Assembly (NCBI GenBank): GCA_963722665.1
Contig: CAVRNW010000019.1
Location: 14,871-78,870, forward strand
Origin: Site-B1 sp963722665
GTDB taxonomy: Bacteria > Bacteroidota > Bacteroidia > Flavobacteriales > Flavobacteriaceae
Reading direction: 5' to 3'
DNA length: 64,000 bases
The stretch's first letter is position 1, and the number at the start of each line of letters is the position of its first letter. The position numbers and the translations under genes were made by a program. Shown piece after piece: positions 44,742-52,660 of the stretch. The notes under the pieces were generated by a model. That model worked only from the letters and a program-made list of their open reading frames with translations, searched no databases and was not told where the DNA came from.

Positions 44742-45305
44742 ATGACAAAACAAGAGTTTCGCAAGAAATATAAAGACTTAAGAAGTAAGCTTTCATCAGA
44801 AGAAATAAGCAGTAACAGCATTGCCATTGCAAATGAAATTTTAAAATTACCTATTTGGGATGCGGAATTTTATCATGTGTTTTTATCTATTGCACAATTG
44901 AAAGAAGTAGATACAGAACCTATTTTGAGCATCTTATCGGGAAAAGATAAACATATCGTATTGTCCAGGACCGAGTTCAAAACAACATCAATGAAGCATT
45001 TCCTGCTAACCGATAGCACCAAAATTAAAACGAATAGCTGGAACATACCGGAACCTGTAGATGGTATTGAGATAAAACCAAGGCAAATTGAAATTGTCTT
45101 TGTGCCACTTTTGGCTTTTGATAAACAAGGCAGCAGAGTGGGTTATGGTAAGGGGTTCTACGATAATTTTTTAAGAGAATGTAAACCGGAAGCCTTAAAA
45201 ATAGGCTTGTCCTTTTTTGAAGCGGAGGATAGCATTTCAGGGATAACAAACAACGATGTTAAGCTGGACCTTTGTGTCACTCCTTCCAGAACATATAAGT
45301 TTTAG
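44742..45305 (+). CDS. 5-formyltetrahydrofolate cyclo-ligase
   Basis: This enzyme uses ATP to turn 5-formyltetrahydrofolate into 5,10-methenyltetrahydrofolate. The 187-residue product has the N-terminal KQEFRKKYKDLRSKLS, the substrate region VFVPLLAFDKQGSRVGYGKGFYDNFL with the conserved GYGKGFYD signature, and a short C-terminal end with DLCVTPSR. Length is typical. It converges on lspA, overlapping its stop by 4 bases. Confidence 0.93.
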   Translation: MTKQEFRKKYKDLRSKLSSEEISSNSIAIANEILKLPIWDAEFYHVFLSIAQLKEVDTEPILSILSGKDKHIVLSRTEFKTTSMKHFLLTDSTKIKTNSWNIPEPVDGIEIKPRQIEIVFVPLLAFDKQGSRVGYGKGFYDNFLRECKPEALKIGLSFFEAEDSISGITNNDVKLDLCVTPSRTYKF

Positions 45306-45928
45306 TCGTTTTTTTTAGGAAACACTTTTTTGTTAAATACGATAAGCATGATAAAGCCGGTACTAATGGCCATATCTGCCACGTTAAAAACAGGTTCGAA
45401 AAAAGTGAAATAATCACCTCCAATGAGCGGGATCCATTCCGGTAAAAAACCTTTGTAGATAGGAAAATACAGCATATCCACAACATTACCATGGAGTAGC
45501 GAATCATAGCCACCTTGCGAAGGTAAGAACTGTGCTACTTGTCCGGCGCTATCACTAAACAATAACCCATAGAATACCGAATCAATAATATTGCCTAGGG
45601 CACCTGCAAAAATTAATGAGATTGACAGTGACAATAATTTTGAGCCCTTGTGTTTAATTGTATTTATTAGCCAGTAACCAATACCAAAAATTGCTATGAC
45701 ACGGAATATAGTAAGAATCACTTTTGCTGTCCTGTCTGAAATAATAGTTATAAAATCGCTTAATTTGGTTCCCCAGGCCATTCCATTATTCTCAACAAAT
45801 AATATTTCAAACCAACTGAACAGCTTAACACTATCTCCTAAGGCAAAATGGGTTTTGATATACACTTTGCTTATTTGATCAATAAGTAAAATGACTACAA
45901 TTAAAAAGGATACTTTTTTTAAGGACAT
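45302..45928 (-). CDS. lspA: Lipoprotein signal peptidase LspA
   Basis: LspA (signal peptidase II) removes signal peptides from lipidated prolipoproteins in the inner membrane. The 208-residue product has four hydrophobic segments (about 7-20, 68-90, 98-120 and 180-200) and both catalytic aspartates: Asp116 in GNIIDSVFYG and Asp185 in FNVADMAIS. The insert between them (about 60 residues) is longer than in Escherichia coli but usual in Bacteroidota. It presumably follows the dksA-like gene and ileS, although a terminator separates them. Confidence 0.94.
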   Translation of the reverse strand: MSLKKVSFLIVVILLIDQISKVYIKTHFALGDSVKLFSWFEILFVENNGMAWGTKLSDFITIISDRTAKVILTIFRVIAIFGIGYWLINTIKHKGSKLLSLSISLIFAGALGNIIDSVFYGLLFSDSAGQVAQFLPSQGGYDSLLHGNVVDMLYFPIYKGFLPEWIPLIGGDYFTFFEPVFNVADMAISTGFIMLIVFNKKVFPKKND

Positions 45929-46020
45929 TTATTATTGGTTTCCATAGAGATTCCGTTATTTCAACTTACATTTTTTAATGCAACTTTTAGTCTTTTAAAA
46001 ATTGAATTTCACTAATAAAA

Positions 46021-46049
46021 AACGTCCCAATATACTATATTGAGACGTT
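46021..46049 (-). terminator. Terminator after the DksA-like gene
   Basis: AACGTC-C-CAATATA pairs with TATATTG-A-GACGTT with one mismatch and a very tight loop that would open to a few bases. In the minus direction a T-run follows, so it ends the ileS-dksA-like transcript. Confidence 0.7.
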
Positions 46050-46070
46050 AAACCTTGTACGAACTAAAAT

Positions 46071-46454
46071 TTATTTTTGCATATTCTTAGCTTCTATGCT
46101 CAATGTGGCATGAGGTACTAATTTTAGGCGTTCTTTATTTATAAGTCTGCCGGTAACCCTGCAAACTCCATATGTTTTGTTCTCAATTCTGATCAGGGCA
46201 TTTTTAAGATCACGGATGAATTTTTCCTGTCTTATTGCCAATTGTGAGTTGGCTTCCTTGCTCATAGTTTCACTACCTTCTTCAAAAGCTTTAAATGTTG
46301 GAGACGTGTCATCTGTACCATTGTTATGGTCATTCATGTAGGCACTTTTAATAAGTTCCAGGTCACGTTGGGCTTTTACTATTTTTTCTGATATAAGAGT
46401 TTTGAATTCTGCTAATTCCTTATCGGAATATCTGTTATTTGTATCCACGCTCAT
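46071..46454 (-). CDS. TraR/DksA-family protein lacking the four-Cys zinc finger
   Basis: The 127-residue product has an N-terminal coiled-coil region and a C-terminal DksA/TraR-like segment YGVCRVTGRLINKERLKLVPHATLSIEAK. In classical DksA four cysteines bind zinc; here only one Cys (about residue 98) is kept, as in other flavobacterial members. DksA-type proteins bind RNA polymerase with ppGpp, so a role in transcriptional control is plausible. It starts 3 bases after ileS, so the two are one transcript. Confidence 0.85.
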   Translation of the reverse strand: MSVDTNNRYSDKELAEFKTLISEKIVKAQRDLELIKSAYMNDHNNGTDDTSPTFKAFEEGSETMSKEANSQLAIRQEKFIRDLKNALIRIENKTYGVCRVTGRLINKERLKLVPHATLSIEAKNMQK

Positions 46455-46457
46455 AAT

Positions 46458-48935
46458 TTAATGTTTTTGAATAAACAATTTGGTATGTACATCATCGAAA
46501 GCAATTTCTATACCATTGTTTAATTGGTCAATAATTTCAAGTTCTTCTGTTAAGGTTTCAGCTTTTATATAGGCTAAATTAGTGCTAACAGCATTAATAA
46601 TATTTTCATCTTTTTGAAGCATCACATCTATTCGATCTGTTACTTCAAAACCTGAATCCTTACGTAAATTTTGAATCCGATTGACGAGCTCACGTGCAAT
46701 CCCTTCTTTTCGTAGGTCATCGGTTATGGTAACATCGAGAGCAACGGTTATTGAACCCTCGTTAGCAACAAGCCATCCCTCAATGTCTTGAGATGTGATT
46801 TCCACATCTTCAAGCCCTAATGTAATATTTTTTTCGTTAATTTCAACGTCAAAACTACCACTTTGTTCGATTTTTTTGATATCCTGAGCGGTAAATGCAC
46901 TTATTGCGTTGGAAATCAACTTCATATCCTTCCCAAACCGAGGTCCAAGAACCTTAAAATTTGGTTTTATTTGCTTTACCAAAATGTTTGATGCATCTTC
47001 CAGTATGTCGATTTCCTTCACATTAACCTCGTGCATAATTAAATTGGAAACAGCCAAAATTTCTTCTTTTTGCTGCCTGCTCTCAACCGGGATCATGATT
47101 TTATGTAAAGGCTGACGCACTTTTATCTTCTCCTTAGCTCTTAACGATAATACCAATGAGGATATTGTTTGCGCATTCTCCATTTTTCGCTCCAAAACCT
47201 TATCTATAAAATTAAGGTCATATTTAGGAAATTCTGCCAAATGAACACTGCTGAAAGATTCTTTATGGGTATCCTTTATCAAATCCAGATACAACCTGTC
47301 CATATAGAAAGGTGCAATAGGCGCTCCTAATTTTGAAATAGTTAATAAACAAGTATATAAAGTCTGGTAAGCCGATATCTTATCTTTTTGATAATCACCT
47401 TTCCAGAATCTCCTTCTGCTTAATCTCACAAACCAGTTGCTTAAGAAGTCCTGCGTAAAATCTGATATGACTCTGGCGGCTTTGGTAGGCTCATAATCAG
47501 CATAGAATTCGTCAACTTTTTTGATCAGGGTATTTAATTCTGATAATATCCAACGATCTATTTCCGGTCTTTCATTTAACGGAATGTCAGCTTCAGAATA
47601 ATCAAACTTATCAATATTGGAATATAATGTAAAAAACGAATAGGTATTATAAAGCGTTCCAAAGAATTTGCGCCTAACTTCCTCAATACCGTCAAGATCG
47701 AATTTTAAATTATCCCAGGGATTGGCATTGGCAATCATGTACCATCGGGTGGCATCAGGACCATATTTACTCAAGGTTTCAAAAGGATCGACTGCATTAC
47801 CAAGGCGCTTGGACATTTTTTGTCCGTTCTTATCTAAAACCAAACCGTTAGAGACCACATTCTTATAGGCAACCGAATCAAAGACCATGGTTGCAATGGC
47901 ATGCAAGGTATAGAACCAACCTCTGGTTTGATCTACTCCTTCAGCTATCAGATCTGCAGGAAAGAATTTATGTTTATCGATTAATTCCTTATTCTCAAAT
48001 GGATAGTGCCATTGTGCATAGGGCATGGACCCGGAATCGAACCAGACATCAATTAAGTCTGACTCTCGTTTCATAGGTTTTCCTGAAGGGGAAACCAGAA
48101 CAATACTATCTACTATATTCTTGTGAAGATCGATCTTGTCATAGTTCTCTTCGGAATTGTTGCCAACTTCAAAAGATGCAAAAATGTCTTCCTTCATGAA
48201 CCCTGCCTGAACGGCTTTTTGCATTTCCGATTTTAATTCTTTGACCGATCCGATACAAAGTTCTTCTTTGCCATCTTCGGTTCTCCAGATTGGCAGTGGG
48301 ATTCCCCAAAAACGAGAACGCGATAAATTCCAGTCATTGGCATTTGCCAGCCAGTTACCAAACCTGCCTGTACCTGTTGATTTAGGCTTCCAGTTGATGG
48401 TTTCATTCAGTTCAAACATTCTGTCCCTCTTATCGGTAACTTTTATAAACCAGGAATCCATAGGATAATATAGAATTGGTTTATCTGTTCTCCAGCAATT
48501 AGGATAGCTGTGTTTATATTTTTCAACCTTAAAGGCCTTATTCTCTTCTTTTAATTTTATGGCCAACTCAACATCTACCGAGCGTTCCGGAGCTTCACCA
48601 TCCTTATAGTATTCATTTTTAACATACTTCCCGGCATGCTCTTTCATTTCCGGTCTAAACCGACCTTGCAGATCAACCAGTGGCACTAAATTGCCGTTTT
48701 CATCCTTAACCAGCATTGGAGGCACTTCCGGTTTGGCCTGCTTGGCAACCATGGCATCATCGGCACCAAAAGTAGGAGCTGTATGTACGATTCCAGTACC
48801 ATCTACGGTAGTTACAAAATCTCCCGAGATCACTCTGAATGCATTTTCCGGATTGTCATTTGGCAGGGTGTAAGGCAATAACTGCTCATATTTTATTCCA
48901 AGCAAATCTTTTCCTTTAAACTCCTTCAAGATCAA
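46458..48935 (-). CDS. ileS: IleS fragment 3: catalytic core and anticodon-binding region
   Basis: The 825-residue main part, in which genuine coding begins upstream near 49008. It contains the rest of the CP1 editing domain (GTGIVHTAPTFGADDAMVAK), WFDSGSMPYAQWHYPF, KMSKR, the helical anticodon-binding domain (DRWILSELNTLIKKVDEFY) and the C-terminal extension. It ends 3 bases before the DksA-like gene. Confidence 0.9.
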   Translation of the reverse strand: MILKEFKGKDLLGIKYEQLLPYTLPNDNPENAFRVISGDFVTTVDGTGIVHTAPTFGADDAMVAKQAKPEVPPMLVKDENGNLVPLVDLQGRFRPEMKEHAGKYVKNEYYKDGEAPERSVDVELAIKLKEENKAFKVEKYKHSYPNCWRTDKPILYYPMDSWFIKVTDKRDRMFELNETINWKPKSTGTGRFGNWLANANDWNLSRSRFWGIPLPIWRTEDGKEELCIGSVKELKSEMQKAVQAGFMKEDIFASFEVGNNSEENYDKIDLHKNIVDSIVLVSPSGKPMKRESDLIDVWFDSGSMPYAQWHYPFENKELIDKHKFFPADLIAEGVDQTRGWFYTLHAIATMVFDSVAYKNVVSNGLVLDKNGQKMSKRLGNAVDPFETLSKYGPDATRWYMIANANPWDNLKFDLDGIEEVRRKFFGTLYNTYSFFTLYSNIDKFDYSEADIPLNERPEIDRWILSELNTLIKKVDEFYADYEPTKAARVISDFTQDFLSNWFVRLSRRRFWKGDYQKDKISAYQTLYTCLLTISKLGAPIAPFYMDRLYLDLIKDTHKESFSSVHLAEFPKYDLNFIDKVLERKMENAQTISSLVLSLRAKEKIKVRQPLHKIMIPVESRQQKEEILAVSNLIMHEVNVKEIDILEDASNILVKQIKPNFKVLGPRFGKDMKLISNAISAFTAQDIKKIEQSGSFDVEINEKNITLGLEDVEITSQDIEGWLVANEGSITVALDVTITDDLRKEGIARELVNRIQNLRKDSGFEVTDRIDVMLQKDENIINAVSTNLAYIKAETLTEELEIIDQLNNGIEIAFDDVHTKLFIQKH

Positions 48936-49138
48936 ATAAGGTATTTTTTTATCTTCAGGCTTGTAATTTTCCAGATCCGATTTGGATTCAACCTTAATGA
49001 ATTTTCCATGTCAAATTGTGTACCAACCAGGTTTTTTGCTAAAATGACCTTTGTCGGTTCAAAAGTATATTGGTTGTAGGACTCAACTAGGACATAGTCA
49101 ATTTTTTTACCAACGGTCAAAGCGGTATTGCTAGGCAA
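48932..49138 (-). CDS. ileS: IleS fragment 2: editing-domain piece
   Basis: A short piece in the same frame as fragment 1 past the stop, from PSNTALTVGKKIDYV to KNLVGTQFD, after which the frame is wrong. The residues just before it (LAWTTTPWTL) are also present but lie before the nominal TTG start. Confidence 0.6.
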   Translation of the reverse strand: MPSNTALTVGKKIDYVLVESYNQYTFEPTKVILAKNLVGTQFDMENSLRLNPNRIWKITSLKIKKYLI

Positions 49139-49180
49139 GGTCCATGGTGTCGTAGTCCATGCTAATAGAATACAGCCCCA

Positions 49181-49858
49181 TCATTTCCTTAAGGGGATAT
49201 CTGGAGTGTTTCCTGCTTGGACCTTAAACTGAGCCACAACGGTTGTATCTGTAATGTCCTGATAAGTCCCGGGCTGATTCAATTCATGAGAACTCAATCC
49301 TGTTCCTGCCTTTGGAGAATATGGCTGAATGCTATAGCCTTTGTAAAGCAGTTTTTTATCATAGATCTGTTTTAAAAGCCACCAAACAGTTTCCATGTAT
49401 TTAGGCTTATAGGTAATATATGGATCATCCATATCTACCCAATATCCCATTTTTTCTGTTAGGTCGTTCCAGATATCTGTATAACGCATCACCGCTTTTT
49501 TACAGGCTTCGTTATACTCTTCAATTGATATCTTTTTACCAATATCTTCTTTAGTAATTCCCAGTTCCTGTTCCACTCCCAGTTCAATAGGCAATCCATG
49601 TGTGTCCCAGCCGGCTTTTCGCTTAACCTGGAATCCTTTCATGGTCTTATATCTTGGGAAGATATCCTTAATTGTTCTTGCCAGTACATGGTGCACTCCA
49701 GGTAACCCGTTAGCAGATGGAGGACCTTCAAAAAACACATAAGGCTGGTTACCCTCACGAGTTGAAATACTTTTTTCAAAGATGGAATTATCCTGCCAGT
49801 TCTTTAATATTTCTGTGGCAACCTTTGGTAAATCAAGTCCTTTATATTCAGGAAACAT
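49181..49858 (-). CDS. ileS: IleS fragment 1: N-terminus with HIGH motif
   Basis: First 225 residues, including MFPEYKGLDLPKVATEILKNW and the HIGH-type PPSANGLPGVHHVLA, ending at NTPDIPLRK before an abnormal stop. A -7-like TAATTTTGC lies upstream at about 49880. Confidence 0.8.
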   Translation of the reverse strand: MFPEYKGLDLPKVATEILKNWQDNSIFEKSISTREGNQPYVFFEGPPSANGLPGVHHVLARTIKDIFPRYKTMKGFQVKRKAGWDTHGLPIELGVEQELGITKEDIGKKISIEEYNEACKKAVMRYTDIWNDLTEKMGYWVDMDDPYITYKPKYMETVWWLLKQIYDKKLLYKGYSIQPYSPKAGTGLSSHELNQPGTYQDITDTTVVAQFKVQAGNTPDIPLRK

Positions 49859-49936
49859 AGTGCTGTTTTTTCGTGCATTACAATTAAGTGTGCAAAATTA
49901 ATGATTTATACTTAATAGGATGATCTTAAACAAAAA

Positions 49937-49964
49937 AAAGTCAAAACTAAAATGTTTTGACTTT
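49937..49964 (-). terminator. Terminator of the first giant T9SS gene
   Basis: AAAGTCAAAAC (49937-49947) pairs with GTTTTGACTTT (49954-49964) around a six-base loop. In the minus direction a T-run follows, about 30 bases after the giant gene stop and before the ileS promoter region. Confidence 0.75.
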
Positions 49965-49993
49965 TCTGTTTTTTTGGTTAATGTTTTCCTTTT

Positions 49994-50533
49994 TTAATCC
50001 ACGATAATTTTTTTGGAACCTTTTTTTGTATCGGTCTCTACATTTATTATATAAATACCGGAACTTAAATGGTTGATCTTAATGCCATTCTCTAAAACCT
50101 CACGGTCCATATCTGTATAAGCAGAAACCTTTTGTCCTAGTATATTTGTTATGGTCAAGATATTTATGTCTTCTTCCAGTCCTTTAACAAACAGTTTTGA
50201 CTCTTCATTGTTGGCATAAATTAACATAGAATCCAATAGGAAATCTTCATTGGACAAAGTATCACTTGACTGGAAAACGATATCAAATCGCTCTGTATCC
50301 AAACCAGGTGTGGATGTAAAATCATAAGGTCCCTGTTTTAGATCCCAATACACATTTTCCTTGTTATCCCTTAGGAATATATCCTGTGCAGGGTCTATAT
50401 TGATCAATTCATTAATTTTAAGACTATAAGTCAGGTTTCCGGAGGTATTCAAGTACAGGTCTATAACTTTTGAAGCATTTATTGGAGCGTAAGCCTGAAT
50501 TACAAGCCTTTCATCGTTCAAAAGAGTACCCAT
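49994..50533 (-). CDS. Giant cargo 1 fragment 7: C-terminal T9SS type A sorting domain
   Basis: True coding in this frame opens at about 50690. It contains the pre-sorting region and a C-terminal sorting domain: LTITNILGQKVSAYTDMD, LENGIKINHLSSGIYIINVET and the basic end KKGSKKIIVD. This signal directs export across the outer membrane by the T9SS. Confidence 0.75.
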   Translation of the reverse strand: MGTLLNDERLVIQAYAPINASKVIDLYLNTSGNLTYSLKINELINIDPAQDIFLRDNKENVYWDLKQGPYDFTSTPGLDTERFDIVFQSSDTLSNEDFLLDSMLIYANNEESKLFVKGLEEDINILTITNILGQKVSAYTDMDREVLENGIKINHLSSGIYIINVETDTKKGSKKIIVD

Positions 50534-50693
50534 ATCTTCAGGAGGAATATTAAAGATCTTTCCACCATCATAGCCATTATCATAATCATCTGTTGTGGTT
50601 TCATTAAATCCCAGAACAAAGTGTCTTGTTGCCCCGGCAGATGTGCCAAATTCAAGACGTATAATTTCAAAGTTCTCATTTGTGTTAGAAGCA

Positions 50694-51248
50694 TTACTGA
50701 GCGCCTGGTGTTTCCTCTTCTGATGTTCTCATAAACACGGAGCCGGTGTCATCAGAACCATCGGCATCACTTTCTTTTATAAATATACGTTGAGTGTTAT
50801 TAAATACAATAGGACCATCATTAATAACTTGAACAAAGAAAGCCTGTGCGACAGGAATAAAGAAGGTTGGTCTTTTGGCACCTGGGCCATCTATCCCAAT
50901 CCCTGGATATTGATAGGCTCTTAATGTAGACAAATTTGTAATAAATCCGTACCCTCCTTGGTATTCTGCCAAATAATGGGTATTCCCGTCCCATTGTTCC
51001 CACAATTGTAGCGTACCTTCTATTGTTGCGGAATTATCAGTAATAAATGTTCTTGCATCAATTGCTGACGGATATGGATTTCCTAAAAGATAACTGGTAT
51101 ATGTGGTACCTTGTTCGTCTCCCGGGCCACCTTTATCTATTCCGTTTAATATAATGGTGCCATTATTAGGTTTACCATCAAATGTATATTGCTGTGTCAT
51201 CTCCGAGTGCACCGGAACCTTTTTGTGTGTATCCTGTTCCCGGTTCAA
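50694..51248 (-). CDS. Giant cargo 1 fragment 6: linker region
   Basis: Genuine coding begins near SEMTQQYTFDGKPNNGTIILNG. It also has YLLGNPYPSAIDARTFI and KRPTFFIPVAQAFFVQVIND, again shared with giant cargo 2. Breaks near 50697; the next frame reads SNASNTNENFEIIRLEFG. Confidence 0.6.
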   Translation of the reverse strand: MNREQDTHKKVPVHSEMTQQYTFDGKPNNGTIILNGIDKGGPGDEQGTTYTSYLLGNPYPSAIDARTFITDNSATIEGTLQLWEQWDGNTHYLAEYQGGYGFITNLSTLRAYQYPGIGIDGPGAKRPTFFIPVAQAFFVQVINDGPIVFNNTQRIFIKESDADGSDDTGSVFMRTSEEETPGAQ

Positions 51249-51387
51249 TGAAAGTATCAGTGCTTAAAACATCCCAGTCCCAATACGTCACACCATTTTT
51301 AAAGGTATAGAGCCATCTTTCACTAATGGTAATAGGGCTTGTTACCGGTGGATTATGGGATGTGGTGAAATTTGATGTCTTCATCAT
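51178..51387 (-). CDS. Giant cargo 1 fragment 5: T9SS linker region
   Basis: Short piece, SERWLYTFKNGVTYWDWDVLS and EPGTGYTQKGSG, before the next indel at about 51200. Confidence 0.5.
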   Translation of the reverse strand: MMKTSNFTTSHNPPVTSPITISERWLYTFKNGVTYWDWDVLSTDTFIEPGTGYTQKGSGALGDDTAIYI

Positions 51388-51808
51388 TTTCGTCCTTTAG
51401 GATTCCTAAACTAAATGGCGTGTTATTTTGAGTCACACTTAATTGACCTATTGGAGAACTCCAGTAATTATACCAATATGGATTGGATGTTCCTTCCTGT
51501 CTTCTTAATATATTTCCAAAACTAGAGACAGCTAGTTCACTGTTTTCGGTTTGCACCAATTGTGAATCTCCTAAAAGGTCAATGGTTCCATTCAATTCCA
51601 GGTACCAATTGTTTTCAAGTTCATTATCAGCTGCCACTGTTAAGGTTCTGTTTTCGTCTATAACCATACCTATGCCAGACATATACTGATTAATAGTAAT
51701 ATTATCGTGAATTTTTACTATTGCCCAGGGAGCGGGAGATTCATCTGTAATAAAATTTACAGCTTCATCTAAATTTTCTATATCCCAGACATTACCATGT
51801 TTCCACAT
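51353..51808 (-). CDS. Giant cargo 1 fragment 4: T9SS linker region
   Basis: Contains WKHGNVWDIENL, WYLELNGTIDLLGDSQLVQ and ILRRQEGTSNPYWYNYWSSPIG, a region shared by many flavobacterial type A cargo proteins. It ends near 51370 at DIKF; the next frame continues TTSHNPPVTSPITISERWLYTF. Confidence 0.65.
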   Translation of the reverse strand: MWKHGNVWDIENLDEAVNFITDESPAPWAIVKIHDNITINQYMSGIGMVIDENRTLTVAADNELENNWYLELNGTIDLLGDSQLVQTENSELAVSSFGNILRRQEGTSNPYWYNYWSSPIGQLSVTQNNTPFSLGILKDENDEDIKFHHIP

Positions 51809-52026
51809 AAGCGGGTCTGTCCAAAACCAGTTTTATTGGCATTAACTGTTTCAAAAGGTATTGGAGCCGTTTCTTCCAGAAATGATGTTATGTTGTTCAA
51901 CGTACTTCTGTTATTGTAGGACGAATCGTCTTCTAAATAATCTGTGGGTCCAGTCGTAACGCTTGACATTTTATAATAAGTGATCAAATTTGTCCAGGGA
52001 ATTAGTGGCATTGGTATCTTTATCAA
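51778..52026 (-). CDS. Giant cargo 1 fragment 3: linker after LamG
   Basis: Short piece with PLIPWTNLITYYKMSSV and FLEETAPIPFETVNANKTG, matching the same region of giant cargo 2 (WTDLVSYYPMTN and APMPYETVTDGPW). Broken near 51815. Confidence 0.55.
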   Translation of the reverse strand: MIKIPMPLIPWTNLITYYKMSSVTTGPTDYLEDDSSYNNRSTLNNITSFLEETAPIPFETVNANKTGFGQTRLCGNMVMSGI

Positions 52027-52660
52027 AAATATCTTTTGGTATTTGTTTACCTATAATATTACCGGTACCTGGATTTTCTTCTATTTCCTGATAGATCATG
52101 CGTCGTACTTGGTCTTGGGTTAATGCCACATCAAATATTCTCATTTCATCTATCCAACCATTAAATAAACCATCAAACCCTGCCAATTCACCCATTCTAA
52201 ATGAATTTCCATTAGAATTTAATTGTACAGGAACAATATAGTCTCCTGCGCTATAACCGTTTCTATATACTGCAAAAGTTGTATTAGAACCATCCCATTT
52301 AGCAGTTACAGTTACATGTGTCCAGTTATTAACATCAAAATCCAGTCCTGTATCTTGTTTTCCTCCACCGAAAGCATACACTTCACCTGTAATGGCTTGT
52401 TTGTTGATATCATTCTCATCACTTTTTCTAATTGTAATTTCGAATACTTCTTTTTGTCCCATGACAAAAATTTCGTCGCCATTATCAAAGGCTGGACCAT
52501 TGTATTTCATCCAGAACATCCAGGTAAATTCATCGAGACCGTTAAGAGCTGAAGTAGGGTCTCCGCTAGCATCTACCATTTCTGTAAAATCATCAACACC
52601 ATCAAAATCAATTAAGGCTTTGTTTGGCGGGAATGCTACTACTGCATCTCTATAATCCAA
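51971..52660 (-). CDS. Giant cargo 1 fragment 2: LamG domain
   Basis: Encodes a concanavalin/LamG-like domain (IDFDGVDDFTEMVDASGD, FTWMFWMKYNGP, WTHVTVTAKWDGSN, FNGWIDEMRIFDVALTQDQVRR). Ends near 52007, where the protein should continue as DKDTPMPLIPWTNLITYYKM. Confidence 0.75.
   Translation of the reverse strand: MDYRDAVVAFPPNKALIDFDGVDDFTEMVDASGDPTSALNGLDEFTWMFWMKYNGPAFDNGDEIFVMGQKEVFEITIRKSDENDINKQAITGEVYAFGGGKQDTGLDFDVNNWTHVTVTAKWDGSNTTFAVYRNGYSAGDYIVPVQLNSNGNSFRMGELAGFDGLFNGWIDEMRIFDVALTQDQVRRMIYQEIEENPGTGNIIGKQIPKDIFDKDTNATNSLDKFDHLL

Larger units (their letters stand above)
46458..49858 (-). pseudogene. ileS: Isoleucyl-tRNA synthetase, frameshifted in the assembly (whole gene)
   Basis: Across frames this is a normal IleS of about 1,133 residues, charging tRNA-Ile with isoleucine. 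It has the HIGH-type signature PPSANGLPGVHHVLA, the LAWTTTPWTLPSNTAL editing-domain motif, the KMSKR loop (NGQKMSKRLGNA) and a full anticodon-binding C-terminus. Breaks: an in-frame TGA at 49181-49183 within a locally scrambled stretch to about 49150, consistent with compensating indels, and a frameshift near 49009 (QFD-GKFIKVESKSDLENY). IleS is essential, so these are most likely sequence errors rather than a true pseudogene, unless a second copy exists elsewhere. Confidence 0.85.
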
